Below are positions 8,543 to 16,896 of a DNA stretch of 22,329 bases, piece by piece. The notes under the pieces were generated by a model, which saw nothing but the letters and a program-made list of their open reading frames with translations, was not told the DNA's origin and made no database searches. The stretch is from contig JAGQHR010000003.1 of the NCBI GenBank assembly GCA_020431745.1, positions 1-22,329 on the forward strand, in the 5' to 3' direction. Every line of letters begins with the position of its first letter. Position 1 is the stretch's first letter. This DNA comes from Candidatus Eiseniibacteriota bacterium (GTDB lineage Bacteria; Eisenbacteria; RBG-16-71-46; CAIMUX01). A program made the position numbers and the translations under genes.

Positions 8543-9856
8543 ATGTCCCTCGAATCGCTAAGACCTGCGAGTCCCTTCCCGGACCGGATCGCCGAGATCA
8601 TCACCATCGGAGACGAGCTGCTGTCGGGGGAGACCGTCGACACCAACTCGAGCTATTTGGACGGTCTGCTCGAGCAGTGGGGTTGGATCGTCGCACGGCA
8701 CGCGACGGTCCCGGATGAAGTGGATCCGATTGCCCGCGCCATGCGCGATGCCGCGGACCGCGCGTCCCTCGTCGTGTGCTCGGGAGGGCTGGGTCCGACC
8801 GAGGACGACCGGACGTTCGAGGCTCTCGCCCAGGCGCTCGGCTGTGCCTTGGTGCTCGACGACGACGTGCTCGAGAGGATCCGCGCCCGTTTCGCGTCTT
8901 TCGGTCGCACGATGACCCCCAACAACGAAAGACAGGCCCGGCTGCCCGCCAATGGTCAGCCGTTGGTCAACGAGGCCGGAACGGCTCCGGGATTCCAGGC
9001 GCTGCTGGGTCGAGCGAAGATCTACCTGTTGCCCGGGGTTCCCCGGGAGGTGCGTTGGCTCGCCGAGCATGCCCTCCGGCCGCAGCTCGACCGAGGCGGG
9101 CCGGTCATCCATCGGCGCACCCTCAAGACGATCGGATTCGGGGAGAGTCGGCTGGAACACGTGATCCGGGAAGTGCGCGACGCGCATGTCGGCTCAGTGG
9201 AGTTCGGCTACCGGGCGCAGGCATCCGAGACCCATATCAAGCTCTCCGTTCGTCCGCACAGCCATAACGAAACGATCGATCCGGACGAGGCTCGCTCCAG
9301 GCTGGACCGCGCGGAAGCCGATCTTCGAGGCGTCCTGGGGGACGCTGTCTTCGGGACCGACCTCGCCGAGATCTCCGCCGTCCTGGGTTCGCTGCTCGAC
9401 GAGCGGAAGCTCACCGTGGCCACGGCCGAGTCCTGCACCGGGGGGCTCATCGGGGCCATGCTCACCGAGGTCCCCGGCTCGTCCGCCTACTACCTGGGTG
9501 GATGTGTGACCTATTCCAACGACGCCAAGGTCGCCCTCCTGGGCGTGTCCCCCAGGGCACTGGAGGAGCTCGGCGCGGTATGCGAAGTCGTGGCCCGACA
9601 GATGGCCGAGGGCGTCCGCGTTCGACTCGGCTCCGACTGGGCGATCGCGACGACGGGCGTGGCGGGCCCGACCGGGGGGTCGCCCGAGAAACCGGTCGGA
9701 ACCGTGCATGTCGCGTTCGCGGGCCCGGACGGAACGAGTGCCAAGGTGCTTGCCCTCCCCGGCGACCGGGCCAGCATTCGGACCAGCACCGCGAGAATCG
9801 CGTTGGATCAGCTTCGCCAGCTCATCCTCGTTTCCTCCGGAACATCCGAGCGTTAG
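8543..9856 (+). CDS. cinA: CinA family protein (molybdopterin-binding-like domain plus nicotinamide-nucleotide amidase domain)
   Basis: 437 aa, full family length. The N-terminal MoCF-like (COG1058) domain shows IGDELLSGE (22-30) and SGGLGPTEDD (80-89), motifs linked to ADP-ribose pyrophosphatase activity in characterised homologues. The C-terminal CinA/PncC domain shows AESCTGG (295-301), PGSS (311-314), TYSNDAKVALLG (323-334) and TGVAGPTGG (371-379). In PncC a Ser/Lys pair carries out nicotinamide-mononucleotide deamidation, and Ser314 and Lys329 sit at the equivalent places (from memory of the family). The product is thought to work in pyridine-nucleotide salvage in the cytoplasm. ATG 8543 has GGAG ten bases upstream. 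The usual Ser of the GAVSE motif is Cys here (GAVCE, 345-349). The DinB gene follows 86 bases later and may be cotranscribed. Confidence 0.96.
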   Translation: MSLESLRPASPFPDRIAEIITIGDELLSGETVDTNSSYLDGLLEQWGWIVARHATVPDEVDPIARAMRDAADRASLVVCSGGLGPTEDDRTFEALAQALGCALVLDDDVLERIRARFASFGRTMTPNNERQARLPANGQPLVNEAGTAPGFQALLGRAKIYLLPGVPREVRWLAEHALRPQLDRGGPVIHRRTLKTIGFGESRLEHVIREVRDAHVGSVEFGYRAQASETHIKLSVRPHSHNETIDPDEARSRLDRAEADLRGVLGDAVFGTDLAEISAVLGSLLDERKLTVATAESCTGGLIGAMLTEVPGSSAYYLGGCVTYSNDAKVALLGVSPRALEELGAVCEVVARQMAEGVRVRLGSDWAIATTGVAGPTGGSPEKPVGTVHVAFAGPDGTSAKVLALPGDRASIRTSTARIALDQLRQLILVSSGTSER

Positions 9857-9942
9857 CATTCGTGAGGCGCCGGAGAGAGTGAATCGTTCGATCCACACAG
9901 ACCTCATTTGACTCCATCCCAGGAGAGAAGGAACCAACACCG

Positions 9943-10443
9943 ATGATCGCCCAGTCGATTCTTCCCGAGTTCGAACGTGAGTTCGCGACCCTGCGCTCCA
10001 TCCTCGAGCGCGTGCCCGAGGACAAGCCCGACTACAAGCCGCACGAGAAGTCGATGCCGCTGGCGAAGCTTGCCGGGCACCTGGCCGAAATTCCGGCGTG
10101 GATGGAGGTCTCCGTCAATCACGACGAGCTCGACTTCTCGAAGGGGGACTACACGCCCTACGTCATGACCACCCGGAAGGATCTGCTCGAGAAGTTCGAC
10201 GCCAACGTGGCCCAGGCCAAGTCGGTCCTCGCGGGTGCCAGCGACCAGACCATGATGAGCAACTGGAGCATGAAGACGGGTGACCAAGTCCACATGACGA
10301 TGCCGAAGGTGGCGGTGGTCCGTGGATTCGTGATGAACCACATGATCCACCACCGGGCCCAGCTCGGCGTCTACCTGCGGCTGAACGACATCGCGCTGCC
10401 GTCGACCTACGGACCGACGGCGGACGAGAGCCCGATGGGCTGA
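9943..10443 (+). CDS. DinB-family four-helix-bundle protein
   Basis: 166 aa, a typical DinB/DinB_2 length. The fold is suggested by four helical segments and the conserved histidine triad that binds a divalent metal: H46 in AGHLAEIP, then H133 and H137 in NHMIHHRAQLG near the C-terminus, followed by the characteristic RLNDIALPSTYGP ending. Family members include bacillithiol and mycothiol S-transferases and many proteins of unknown activity, so the substrate is not assigned. The ATG at 9943 is preceded by AGGAG and AAGGA within 25 bases. A strong hairpin 76 bases after the stop ends the unit. Confidence 0.93.
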   Translation: MIAQSILPEFEREFATLRSILERVPEDKPDYKPHEKSMPLAKLAGHLAEIPAWMEVSVNHDELDFSKGDYTPYVMTTRKDLLEKFDANVAQAKSVLAGASDQTMMSNWSMKTGDQVHMTMPKVAVVRGFVMNHMIHHRAQLGVYLRLNDIALPSTYGPTADESPMG

Positions 10444-10519
10444 GGTCGCCCGGGGGTCCGCCGACCCTGTTTCCGATGGGGCGACTCACCGTCCTCTGCT
10501 TATCCGATGGTCAGACCAT

Positions 10520-10550
10520 TTGAGGCACGGAAGATCCCTCCGTGCCTCAA
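10520..10550 (+). terminator. Perfect 12-bp hairpin after the DinB gene
   Basis: TTGAGGCACGGA (10520-10531), a 7-nt loop AGATCCC, and TCCGTGCCTCAA (10539-10550) pair perfectly. The following TTCATTCC is only weakly T-rich, so it may be a hairpin-type or bidirectional terminator rather than a textbook intrinsic one. It separates the cinA-DinB unit from the Rieske-protein promoter. Confidence 0.7.
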
Positions 10551-10666
10551 TTCATTCCGCGACAATTGATTGGGCCTTCACGCGGAGCACCCGCTTCGCG
10601 ACCGCCGGGCTCATTCGCACGGCGTTCCACCCAGCAGCAGCGGGGCTCGCAATATCAAAATCAATT

Positions 10667-10736
10667 CCTTTCGTAAATCGACTTGACGACCCGGCGGGCG
10701 GGGTCGATATTTTCACAGGACACTCCTTTCGAAAAT
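10667..10736 (+). promoter_or_regulatory. Promoter for the Rieske-fusion gene, with nested dyads and flanking direct repeats
   Basis: TTGACG (10683-10688), a 17-bp spacer and GATATT (10706-10711) form a good sigma70-like promoter, placing the start near 10718, about 60 bases before the ATG. CGACCC (10687-10692) and GGGTCG (10701-10706) form a perfect dyad inside the spacer. ATCGAC (10677-10682) and GTCGAT (10703-10708) form a second dyad around the -35. A 12-bp direct repeat CCTTTCG(T/A)AAAT lies on both sides, at 10667-10678 and 10725-10736. The upstream 25 bases are AT-rich, unlike the surroundings. The arrangement suggests repressor control; no regulator is identified. Confidence 0.65.
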
Positions 10737-10779
10737 AGGCATTCCCGCCACCCGGTCCCTGCCATGAAGGAGACGATCG

Positions 10780-12447
10780 ATGGGAAGCGCGACGACCGAG
10801 GCCCGCCCGATTTCGAACCACCCGGCGTTCACCGTGCTGCACCGCGCGACCTCTCTCGCCGATCTCGAGGATCGCAGACGCATGGTCGTCCGCATCGAGG
10901 GACACCAGATCGCGCTCTTCCGAACCCGGGACGGCGTGCGCGCGGTCGCGAACCAGTGCCCGCACGAGGGCTATCCGCTCGCGGAAGGCTCCCTCTCCGA
11001 CGACTGTGTCCTGACATGCAACTGGCACAACTGGAAGTTCGACCTCGATAGCGGCGAGACGCTGGTCGGAGGCGATCGGGTCCGGATCTACCCAGTGGAG
11101 ATTCGGGACGGTGAGGTCTTCGTAGATCTCACCGAACCCCCCGCTTGTGAGCAGATCGATCGTTCCTGGTCCGCCCTGGAGGAAGCATTCCGAGACCACG
11201 ACTACTCACGCTTGGCGCGGGAGATCGGGCGCCTCCTCCGGAACGACGTATCGACGACCGAGATCACGGCACGAGCCTTCGACTGGGCGCACGACCGGCT
11301 GGAGTTCGGGATGACCCACGCCCAGGCCGCGGCGGCGGACTGGTTGGCGCTCCACGACGCCGAGGTCACGTCGGGCCACGAAGACACCGCGATCGTGACC
11401 ATCCTCGAAGCGGTCGGACACCTCTCCTGGGACACTCTCCGCGAACCGGCCTACCCCTATCCGGAAGGCACCCGAACCTGGGACGCGGACGAACTGGTCG
11501 ACGCGATCGAACGCGAGGATGAACCGGCAGCCATCGCAATCGTGCGGGGGTTCCTGACCGATCGGCATCCCTGTGAAGAGCTGGAGCATGCCCTCGCCCG
11601 CGCGGCACTGGCCCACTATCAGGACTACGGTCACTCAGCGATCTACGTCTACAAGACCGGCCAGCTCGTCGAGCGGTTCGGCCCCACACCCTGGCTGCTC
11701 TTTCCGCTGGTCCGGAGCCTGATCTACGCGAGTCGGGAGGACCAGATCCCGGAGTTTCGGGGCTACGCTCCGGCCCGGAAGCTGTGGTCCGAGGGCCCTG
11801 CTGTCCCCACCGAGGACGGCATGAAGGAAAGACCGGAGCCGCGGATCGACCCTGCCGGGTTCCGCGGGATCAGCGTCAACAAGGCCCTCGAACACTGCCT
11901 GACCGTCGACGTGACGGATCCCCGATCGCGGCTCGCCCTCTTCGACGCCCTGCTCGACGCGTCCGCCTGGACGATGCTGCACTTCGACGAGCGCTGGATG
12001 CACGGGACCGACCAGCCCATCTCCAAGAACGCGGCCTGGCTCGACTTCACCCACACCCTCACGTTCGCTAACGCCGTCCATCGCCTGGCGACCCGCTATC
12101 CGGACCTGTGGCCGGCCGGCCTGCTGCAGATGGCCTGCTTCGTGGGACGGCTCCGCCCGTTCCTCGACACGGAGCTGGACGCTTCGCGCTGGCGTGTCGA
12201 CGACGCGGACGGGTTCCTCCGGGACACGCGTTCGCACCTGTTCGACCACGGCTCGGCGGAGTACATCATCTCCGCTCATTGGGTCAAGGTTTGGGCCGCG
12301 GTGGATGAGGAAGTACGGAGTCGGGACGATGCACCGTGGGCCATGCCGGTCCTGGCGGCGACGCGCCGCTTCTTCGAGGCGTCGCACAAGCGCAAGCATG
12401 CGCTGCGGACGGTGCGTCAGGCTTTGCGTTTTGTGAAGTCCGAATAG
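10780..12447 (+). CDS. Rieske [2Fe-2S] domain fused to a large His-rich helical domain
   Basis: 555 aa. The N-terminal ~120 residues are a Rieske ferredoxin-type domain. The ligands are C60-x-H62 (in CPHEG) and C80-x2-H83 (in CNWHNWKFD), which would bind a 2Fe-2S cluster for electron transfer. The remaining ~430 residues are helical and not recognised. They carry many spaced histidines and acidic residues (H200-E201, H214, H279, H285, H401, H425, H434, H486, H490, H500), compatible with a metal site, but that is inference. There is no SRPBCC-type catalytic domain of the classic ring-hydroxylating oxygenases. A distant relationship to questin-oxidase-like (Baeyer-Villiger) proteins is one possibility I cannot test. 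No signal peptide, so cytoplasmic. The ATG at 10780 has AAGGAG seven bases upstream. A kinase-type regulator follows 128 bases later on the same strand. Confidence 0.88.
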   Translation: MGSATTEARPISNHPAFTVLHRATSLADLEDRRRMVVRIEGHQIALFRTRDGVRAVANQCPHEGYPLAEGSLSDDCVLTCNWHNWKFDLDSGETLVGGDRVRIYPVEIRDGEVFVDLTEPPACEQIDRSWSALEEAFRDHDYSRLAREIGRLLRNDVSTTEITARAFDWAHDRLEFGMTHAQAAAADWLALHDAEVTSGHEDTAIVTILEAVGHLSWDTLREPAYPYPEGTRTWDADELVDAIEREDEPAAIAIVRGFLTDRHPCEELEHALARAALAHYQDYGHSAIYVYKTGQLVERFGPTPWLLFPLVRSLIYASREDQIPEFRGYAPARKLWSEGPAVPTEDGMKERPEPRIDPAGFRGISVNKALEHCLTVDVTDPRSRLALFDALLDASAWTMLHFDERWMHGTDQPISKNAAWLDFTHTLTFANAVHRLATRYPDLWPAGLLQMACFVGRLRPFLDTELDASRWRVDDADGFLRDTRSHLFDHGSAEYIISAHWVKVWAAVDEEVRSRDDAPWAMPVLAATRRFFEASHKRKHALRTVRQALRFVKSE

Positions 12448-12575
12448 AGCCGCGAACGGCGGCCGCACCCCAGCCCGGAGCTCCGGATCCGGCGAACATC
12501 CGCGCTTCCGATGATGATACCCTCCGCAGGTCGGATACCCGGCCGGGCTCAGTCCCCTTTCGAAAGTCTGCGGAG

Positions 12576-15500
12576 ATGACCAGCGCGTCCCAATACCCCG
12601 ACCAATCACGCCCCCCAGCGAACGCGGCCGAGGATCGTGCGGAGGCTCATTCCCGACGGAGCCTGGCCGATGGCGCTGTCGTGGCCGGCCGATACCGGAT
12701 CGATGCCTACCTCGATGAAGGCGGGATGGGCCAGGTCTACCGAGCCCACGACCTGGACCTCGACGTACCCCTGGCGCTGAAAACGATCCATCCCCGGATC
12801 GCTGCGGACCCGATCTCTCTCCGTCGCTTCAAGCAGGAGATCCTCCTGGCCCGGTCGGTCAGCCACCCGAACGTATGCAGGATCTTCGATCTGTGGCACG
12901 ACGAGTCGCGGGGCGTTTCCTTCCTCACCATGGAGCTGCTCGCCGGACAGACGTTGGCGGCACGGATCAAGACGGAGGGCGCGCTCTCCCCAGAAGCTGC
13001 GCTACCCATCGTGCAGCAGATGGCGCACGCGCTCGATGCCGCGCACCGCGCCGGAGTCATCCACCGGGACTTCAAGAGCGCGAACGTGATGTTGGTGCCG
13101 TCCGACTCGGGCGCGCGAGCCGTGATCACGGACTTCGGATTGGCGGTGACGGTAAAGAACGGGAAGTCCGACCCGAAGCCGGAGCCGTCCAAACGAAACC
13201 CACCCGCGCAAATGCCGGCACCCAATGCGAGCGCAGACGACGCGACCCACCTGCTCGAGCCGCTGGACCCGGGGGATACGATCGCCACTCCCACGTCCGA
13301 ACCCGCCATCGTGGGAACCCCGGCCTACATGTCTCCCGAACAGGTGACGGGCGGACCGATCGGCCCGGCCAGCGACCTCTACGCACTCGGGGTCGTTCTC
13401 TTCGAAATGGCGACCGGACGCCTCCCCTTTTCCGGTCGGACGCCCGTCGACACGGCACGGGCCCACGTCACCGCGCAGCCACCGAATCCCAGTACACTCG
13501 GGAGTGTCGACCCGAGGTGGGAACGGGCAATCCTGCGGCTCCTCTCCAAGGATCCAACCGCACGCCACGCCAACGCCGCGGACGTCGTTCTCGCCCTCGA
13601 AGACCGACTCGAGCCGACGGAGGTCGTCCGACACTCGCTCCCCCCGGAGCGCGACACGTTCGTGGGCCGCAGAGAAGACATCGAGGCCGTATCCGCCCGG
13701 CTCGAACGGGGGAACGGCAACACCGAGCGCCTCCTCACGCTGCAGGGAACCGGAGGAACGGGAAAGACGCGGCTTGCCTTGCGGTATGCGTGGGAGAGCC
13801 TCCCGCGTTGGCCGGGCGGCGTATGGTTCTGCGACCTCAGCGAGGCCCATGCCGCGGAGGGAATCGCCGCGGCCGTCGCCACGGCTCTCGACGTCGCGCT
13901 GGACGAGCGCGATCCCATCACCCATCTCGCGAACGTGATGGCCGGCCGCGGCAAGAGCCTCTTCATCCTGGACAACTTCGAGCATTTGGTGGACCACGCC
14001 GACGCCACGCTGGGGCGCTGGCTGAGGACTTCGGCGACGACGAGGTTCCTGGTCACCAGCCGCGAACGACTTCGGCTTCCCGGAGAAACCACCTACGAAC
14101 TGGGCCCCCTGGATCCCGAGACACAAGGCGCGGAGCTCTTCGCGATCCGTGCGGCGGCGCACCGTCCCGGTTTCGAGGTGGACGCGACGAACCGCAACCA
14201 CGTCGACGAAATCGTTCGGAGGCTCGACGGCCTGCCTCTCGCCATCGAGTTGGCGGCGTCGCGCCTTCGCGTTCTGAGTCTGGAACAACTCCAGACACGC
14301 CTCGAGGACCGGTTCCGAATCCTGGCCGGGGGAAAGCCGGGGCGCCACCGCACGCTGCGGACGACCTTGGATTGGTCCTGGGAGCTGCTTCGCCCGTGGG
14401 AACAGTCCGCGATGGCTCAGATCTCCGCATTCGAAGGCGGGTTCACGCTGGAAGCGGCCGAGTCGGTCATCGATCTGTCCATGTACGACGAGGATCCCTT
14501 CGTACTCGACGTGATCCAGTCGTTGGTGGACAAGAGTTGGCTACGCGCCAAGGTGGCGTTGGGCGCTCTTCGGTTCTCCGTGTACGCCTCCGTTCAAGAA
14601 TATGCGGCCGAGCAGGCCGAGGGGTATTCCCGGACGGACGACGCGCAATCGCCGAAACAAGTGGAAGCGAGACACGGAACGCATTTCGCCCGGGTCGGCA
14701 CCGAGTCGCTCGCCGGAGTGCACTTCCGCAGAGGCACGGCGATTCGCACCGCGCTCCTCTTCGAGCGGGACAACCTCATCGTGGCGTGTCGACGAGCCAT
14801 CGCGCGCGGAGATTCCGCAACGGCGGAGGCGACCTACCTCGCGGCCGATGTCACGCTGTGCGTGCGGGGTCCGTTCGGCGTCTCTTCCGAGCTGGGCGGA
14901 CAGGTCGTCGCACTCCTGGACGCGGGTAATCGCGGACGCGCGCTCGTCTGTCTCGGCAACACGGAGAGACGCTCGGGCAACGTGCAAAGAGCGCGGGAGA
15001 TCTACGAGACGGCGCTGGCCGAGGCCCGCGCCGCGGGGGATCGTCGACTCGAGGGAACCCTGATCAGCCACACGGCGGTCCTCGATGCCAGTCAGGGACG
15101 AATCAAGGAAGCCATGGAAGGCATGCAGACGTCCCTGGCTTTGGCCCGTGAGCACGGCGACCGCATCGTGGAGGGCAATGATCTCGGCAACCTCGGCGTT
15201 CTCTGTTCGAGACAGGGCCGAGTGGCGGAGGCCCAGATCCACTACGAAGCAGCACTGGCCGTACACCGGGAATCGGGCCACCGCGAGGGTGAGGGCTCCA
15301 TCCTCAGCGCGCTCGGCAATCTCCTCATCGATCAGAGCCGGTTCGAAGAGGCCCGGGAGCGGTGCGCGGCCGCCATGGTCATCGCGCGCGAGCTCGGGGA
15401 TCGAGTGCAGGAAGGGTACGCGCTCAGCACGCTGTCCCTCATCGACCGAATCCAAGGTCACCTAGGGGACGCGATGAGTCACTGCACGTCGGCCTTGGAC

Positions 15501-16082
15501 ATCGCACGTTGGTCGGGCGATCGGCGTTTCGAAGGGTACCTCCTGGGGGAGCTGGCCACGTTGCATCACGCGTACGGCCGAGCCGGCGCGGCGCGCGAAT
15601 GCTTCGAGGAAGCGTTGGCGATCGCCCGTCAGGTTCGCAACCCCGCCGGCGAGGGGTCCGCTCTCGAAAACCTGGGCAGCCTCTTGGGTGAGGACGGCCG
15701 GTTCGACGAGGCACAAGAGCACATCGAGGCAGCGTTGACCGTGCACCGCGAGCTGGGCGACGGCACTGCCGAGGGCATCGCCCTGCGCATCCTCGGGGAC
15801 ATCGACCGGAGACGGGGCCAGCTGGACGCGGCACGCAGCAATCTCGGTCGGAGCGAGTCCATCCTTCGTGAAGGGGACGATCGCTTCGAGCTCGGGCTCG
15901 TTCTCTGCGCGAGGGGCGAGCTCGAGATCCGGGAGCAACACATCATCCCGGCGCGCGCCGCGCTCTCTGAGGCGGAGTCGATTGCCCGGGACCTGGTCCT
16001 ACAACCAGAGTCGGAACTGGTCCGCCGGATCGAGACGCTGCGGGAAGCGATCGCGTCCGCCGGGGAAACGCACAAAAAATGA
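12576..16082 (+). CDS. Ser/Thr protein kinase - STAND ATPase - TPR regulator
   Basis: 1168 aa. Kinase domain about 38-345: Gly-rich loop DEGGMGQVY (47-55), Lys69, Glu88, HRD (163-165) with Lys167 and Asn170, DFG (186-188), GTPAYMSPE (247-255), D267; all catalytic residues are present. The activation segment holds a Pro-rich insert of roughly 40 residues (about 194-240). Next is a STAND/AfsR-MalT-like ATPase: FVGRREDIE (362-370), Walker A GTGGTGKT (391-398), Walker B LFILD (462-466), and GLPLAIELA (552-560). From about 785 to 1135 there are eight or nine 40-residue TPR-like repeats with recurring GD/GxxxEG signatures. No C-terminal HTH or membrane helix is seen. Such proteins phosphorylate partners and assemble in response to ligand. 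The ATG at 12576 is the only good in-frame start, though GGAG abuts it with no spacer. Confidence 0.93.
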   Translation: MTSASQYPDQSRPPANAAEDRAEAHSRRSLADGAVVAGRYRIDAYLDEGGMGQVYRAHDLDLDVPLALKTIHPRIAADPISLRRFKQEILLARSVSHPNVCRIFDLWHDESRGVSFLTMELLAGQTLAARIKTEGALSPEAALPIVQQMAHALDAAHRAGVIHRDFKSANVMLVPSDSGARAVITDFGLAVTVKNGKSDPKPEPSKRNPPAQMPAPNASADDATHLLEPLDPGDTIATPTSEPAIVGTPAYMSPEQVTGGPIGPASDLYALGVVLFEMATGRLPFSGRTPVDTARAHVTAQPPNPSTLGSVDPRWERAILRLLSKDPTARHANAADVVLALEDRLEPTEVVRHSLPPERDTFVGRREDIEAVSARLERGNGNTERLLTLQGTGGTGKTRLALRYAWESLPRWPGGVWFCDLSEAHAAEGIAAAVATALDVALDERDPITHLANVMAGRGKSLFILDNFEHLVDHADATLGRWLRTSATTRFLVTSRERLRLPGETTYELGPLDPETQGAELFAIRAAAHRPGFEVDATNRNHVDEIVRRLDGLPLAIELAASRLRVLSLEQLQTRLEDRFRILAGGKPGRHRTLRTTLDWSWELLRPWEQSAMAQISAFEGGFTLEAAESVIDLSMYDEDPFVLDVIQSLVDKSWLRAKVALGALRFSVYASVQEYAAEQAEGYSRTDDAQSPKQVEARHGTHFARVGTESLAGVHFRRGTAIRTALLFERDNLIVACRRAIARGDSATAEATYLAADVTLCVRGPFGVSSELGGQVVALLDAGNRGRALVCLGNTERRSGNVQRAREIYETALAEARAAGDRRLEGTLISHTAVLDASQGRIKEAMEGMQTSLALAREHGDRIVEGNDLGNLGVLCSRQGRVAEAQIHYEAALAVHRESGHREGEGSILSALGNLLIDQSRFEEARERCAAAMVIARELGDRVQEGYALSTLSLIDRIQGHLGDAMSHCTSALDIARWSGDRRFEGYLLGELATLHHAYGRAGAARECFEEALAIARQVRNPAGEGSALENLGSLLGEDGRFDEAQEHIEAALTVHRELGDGTAEGIALRILGDIDRRRGQLDAARSNLGRSESILREGDDRFELGLVLCARGELEIREQHIIPARAALSEAESIARDLVLQPESELVRRIETLREAIASAGETHKK

Positions 16083-16130
16083 CACCGGACCGATCCTGAT
16101 CCCGAAGGGGGGAAAGGACCGATCCGGTGT
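16082..16130. terminator. Long imperfect hairpin between convergent genes
   Basis: ACACCGGA (16082-16089) pairs with TCCGGTGT (16123-16130). With two mismatches the stem extends inward to 15 positions because GGACCGATCC occurs at both 16087-16096 and 16116-16125. It begins at the kinase stop codon and sits about 95 bases from the stop of the convergent PDZ gene. There is no T-tract in either direction, so intrinsic termination is only probable. Confidence 0.5.
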
Positions 16131-16224
16131 GATCGTGCGACTCTCGGTCTGGTTCCGACTCGGTACGCGCCGGGATTTTCGTCCGAGCCTTCACCCAGTC
16201 GAGCGTCGCAACCTCTGGAAGAGA

Positions 16225-16719
16225 TCAGCTTCCGGGATTCGCCTCCGCCTTCTCTTCCGACATCGCGGTCGAAGCATGCTGCAGCATGTGCTCGCCGATG
16301 TAGCGCGCCAGCACGTCCGCCGGCATCGCTCCCAAGGTGAGCGTGAGATCGTGATGCTCACCGGAGCGTCCGATCGTGTAGGTGACCGACTGCCCGGGCT
16401 TGCTCTCGGCCCGAGCCTTCTGCAGCGCTTCCTGATTCTCCTGATTGATCTCGAGGCCATTGATCGCGACCAGGATGTCGCCCGGCTTCATGCCCGCGGC
16501 TTCCGCGGGGCTGTCCGGCACGACCTTCATGACCTCCATCGGAGAGCCTTCCTCGACGTTGACTTCGATGCCGACCCATCCGGTGTTTTTCATCCGGGTC
16601 GCCATGTAGTCGAGACACTCCTGCGTGTTGGCGGTGCACTTCTCACCCTCACCCGCAAGGACGGGGGCGGAGACCGCGGCGACGGCCAAAAGGGCCAGGA
16701 TCCAACGCATCCGCATCAT
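16225..16719 (-). CDS. Secreted PDZ-domain protein
   Basis: 164 aa. The ATG at 16719 has AGGAG seven bases upstream. A signal peptide is clear: MMRMR, hydrophobic 7-20, then VLAGEG with cleavage after about residue 22. The mature part has two cysteines (28 and 35), possibly a disulfide, and then a PDZ domain (about 46-130). The PDZ carries VGIEVN as the carboxylate-binding strand, VVPDSPAEAAGMKPGDILVAING, and an EHHDLTLTLG closing strand of the kind found in HtrA/DegP-like and C-terminal-processing PDZ domains. No protease domain accompanies it, so it probably binds peptide C-termini or acts as an adaptor in the periplasm. It is divergent from the two-component operon and shares a 177-bp promoter region with it. 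Confidence 0.9.
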   Translation of the reverse strand: MMRMRWILALLAVAAVSAPVLAGEGEKCTANTQECLDYMATRMKNTGWVGIEVNVEEGSPMEVMKVVPDSPAEAAGMKPGDILVAINGLEINQENQEALQKARAESKPGQSVTYTIGRSGEHHDLTLTLGAMPADVLARYIGEHMLQHASTAMSEEKAEANPGS

Positions 16720-16845
16720 GTTCGTGCTCCTGAATCGAGAGGTTGTCCGGCTGCGAACGGGCGGCGGATACATCCTCGCTGCTCTGCTCGCTTGACTCGA
16801 TAGTACGGCAGCTTCTGCGAAAACCCCGGTAAAAACGGCGTCAAA

Positions 16846-16863
16846 GATGTAACCGAGATGTAA
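16846..16863. promoter_or_regulatory. Direct repeat GATGTAA with 11-bp period; candidate response-regulator box
   Basis: GATGTAA occurs at 16846-16852 and 16857-16863, one helical turn apart. On the minus strand this reads TTTACA-N5-GTTACA followed by TTGACG, close to the direct-repeat half-sites bound by dimers of PhoB/PhoP/OmpR-type regulators. It lies between the PDZ gene and the sensor kinase, about 34 bases before the kinase start, so the regulator encoded at 18645 could act on either or both. Binding is inferred, not shown. Confidence 0.5.
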
Positions 16864-16896
16864 ACGTCCGTCATCGGGTGATTCCCGGTACCATGG

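Noticed and set aside
12475..12486. Palindrome CCGGAGCTCCGG between the Rieske-fusion and kinase genes
   Set aside because: It has no loop and no T-tract, and short GC palindromes are expected at this composition. It is not called a terminator or operator.
12875..14929. Overlapping plus- and minus-strand frames within the kinase gene (for example 12875-14929 + and 13002-14348 -)
   Set aside because: Composition is Arg/Pro-rich with no recognisable motif, and the frame of 12576-16082 carries continuous kinase, ATPase and TPR signatures.
16792..16836. TTGACT (16792-16797) as the sensor-kinase promoter
   Set aside because: No acceptable -10 hexamer lies 16-18 bp downstream; the nearest A/T-rich hexamers are at wrong spacing.
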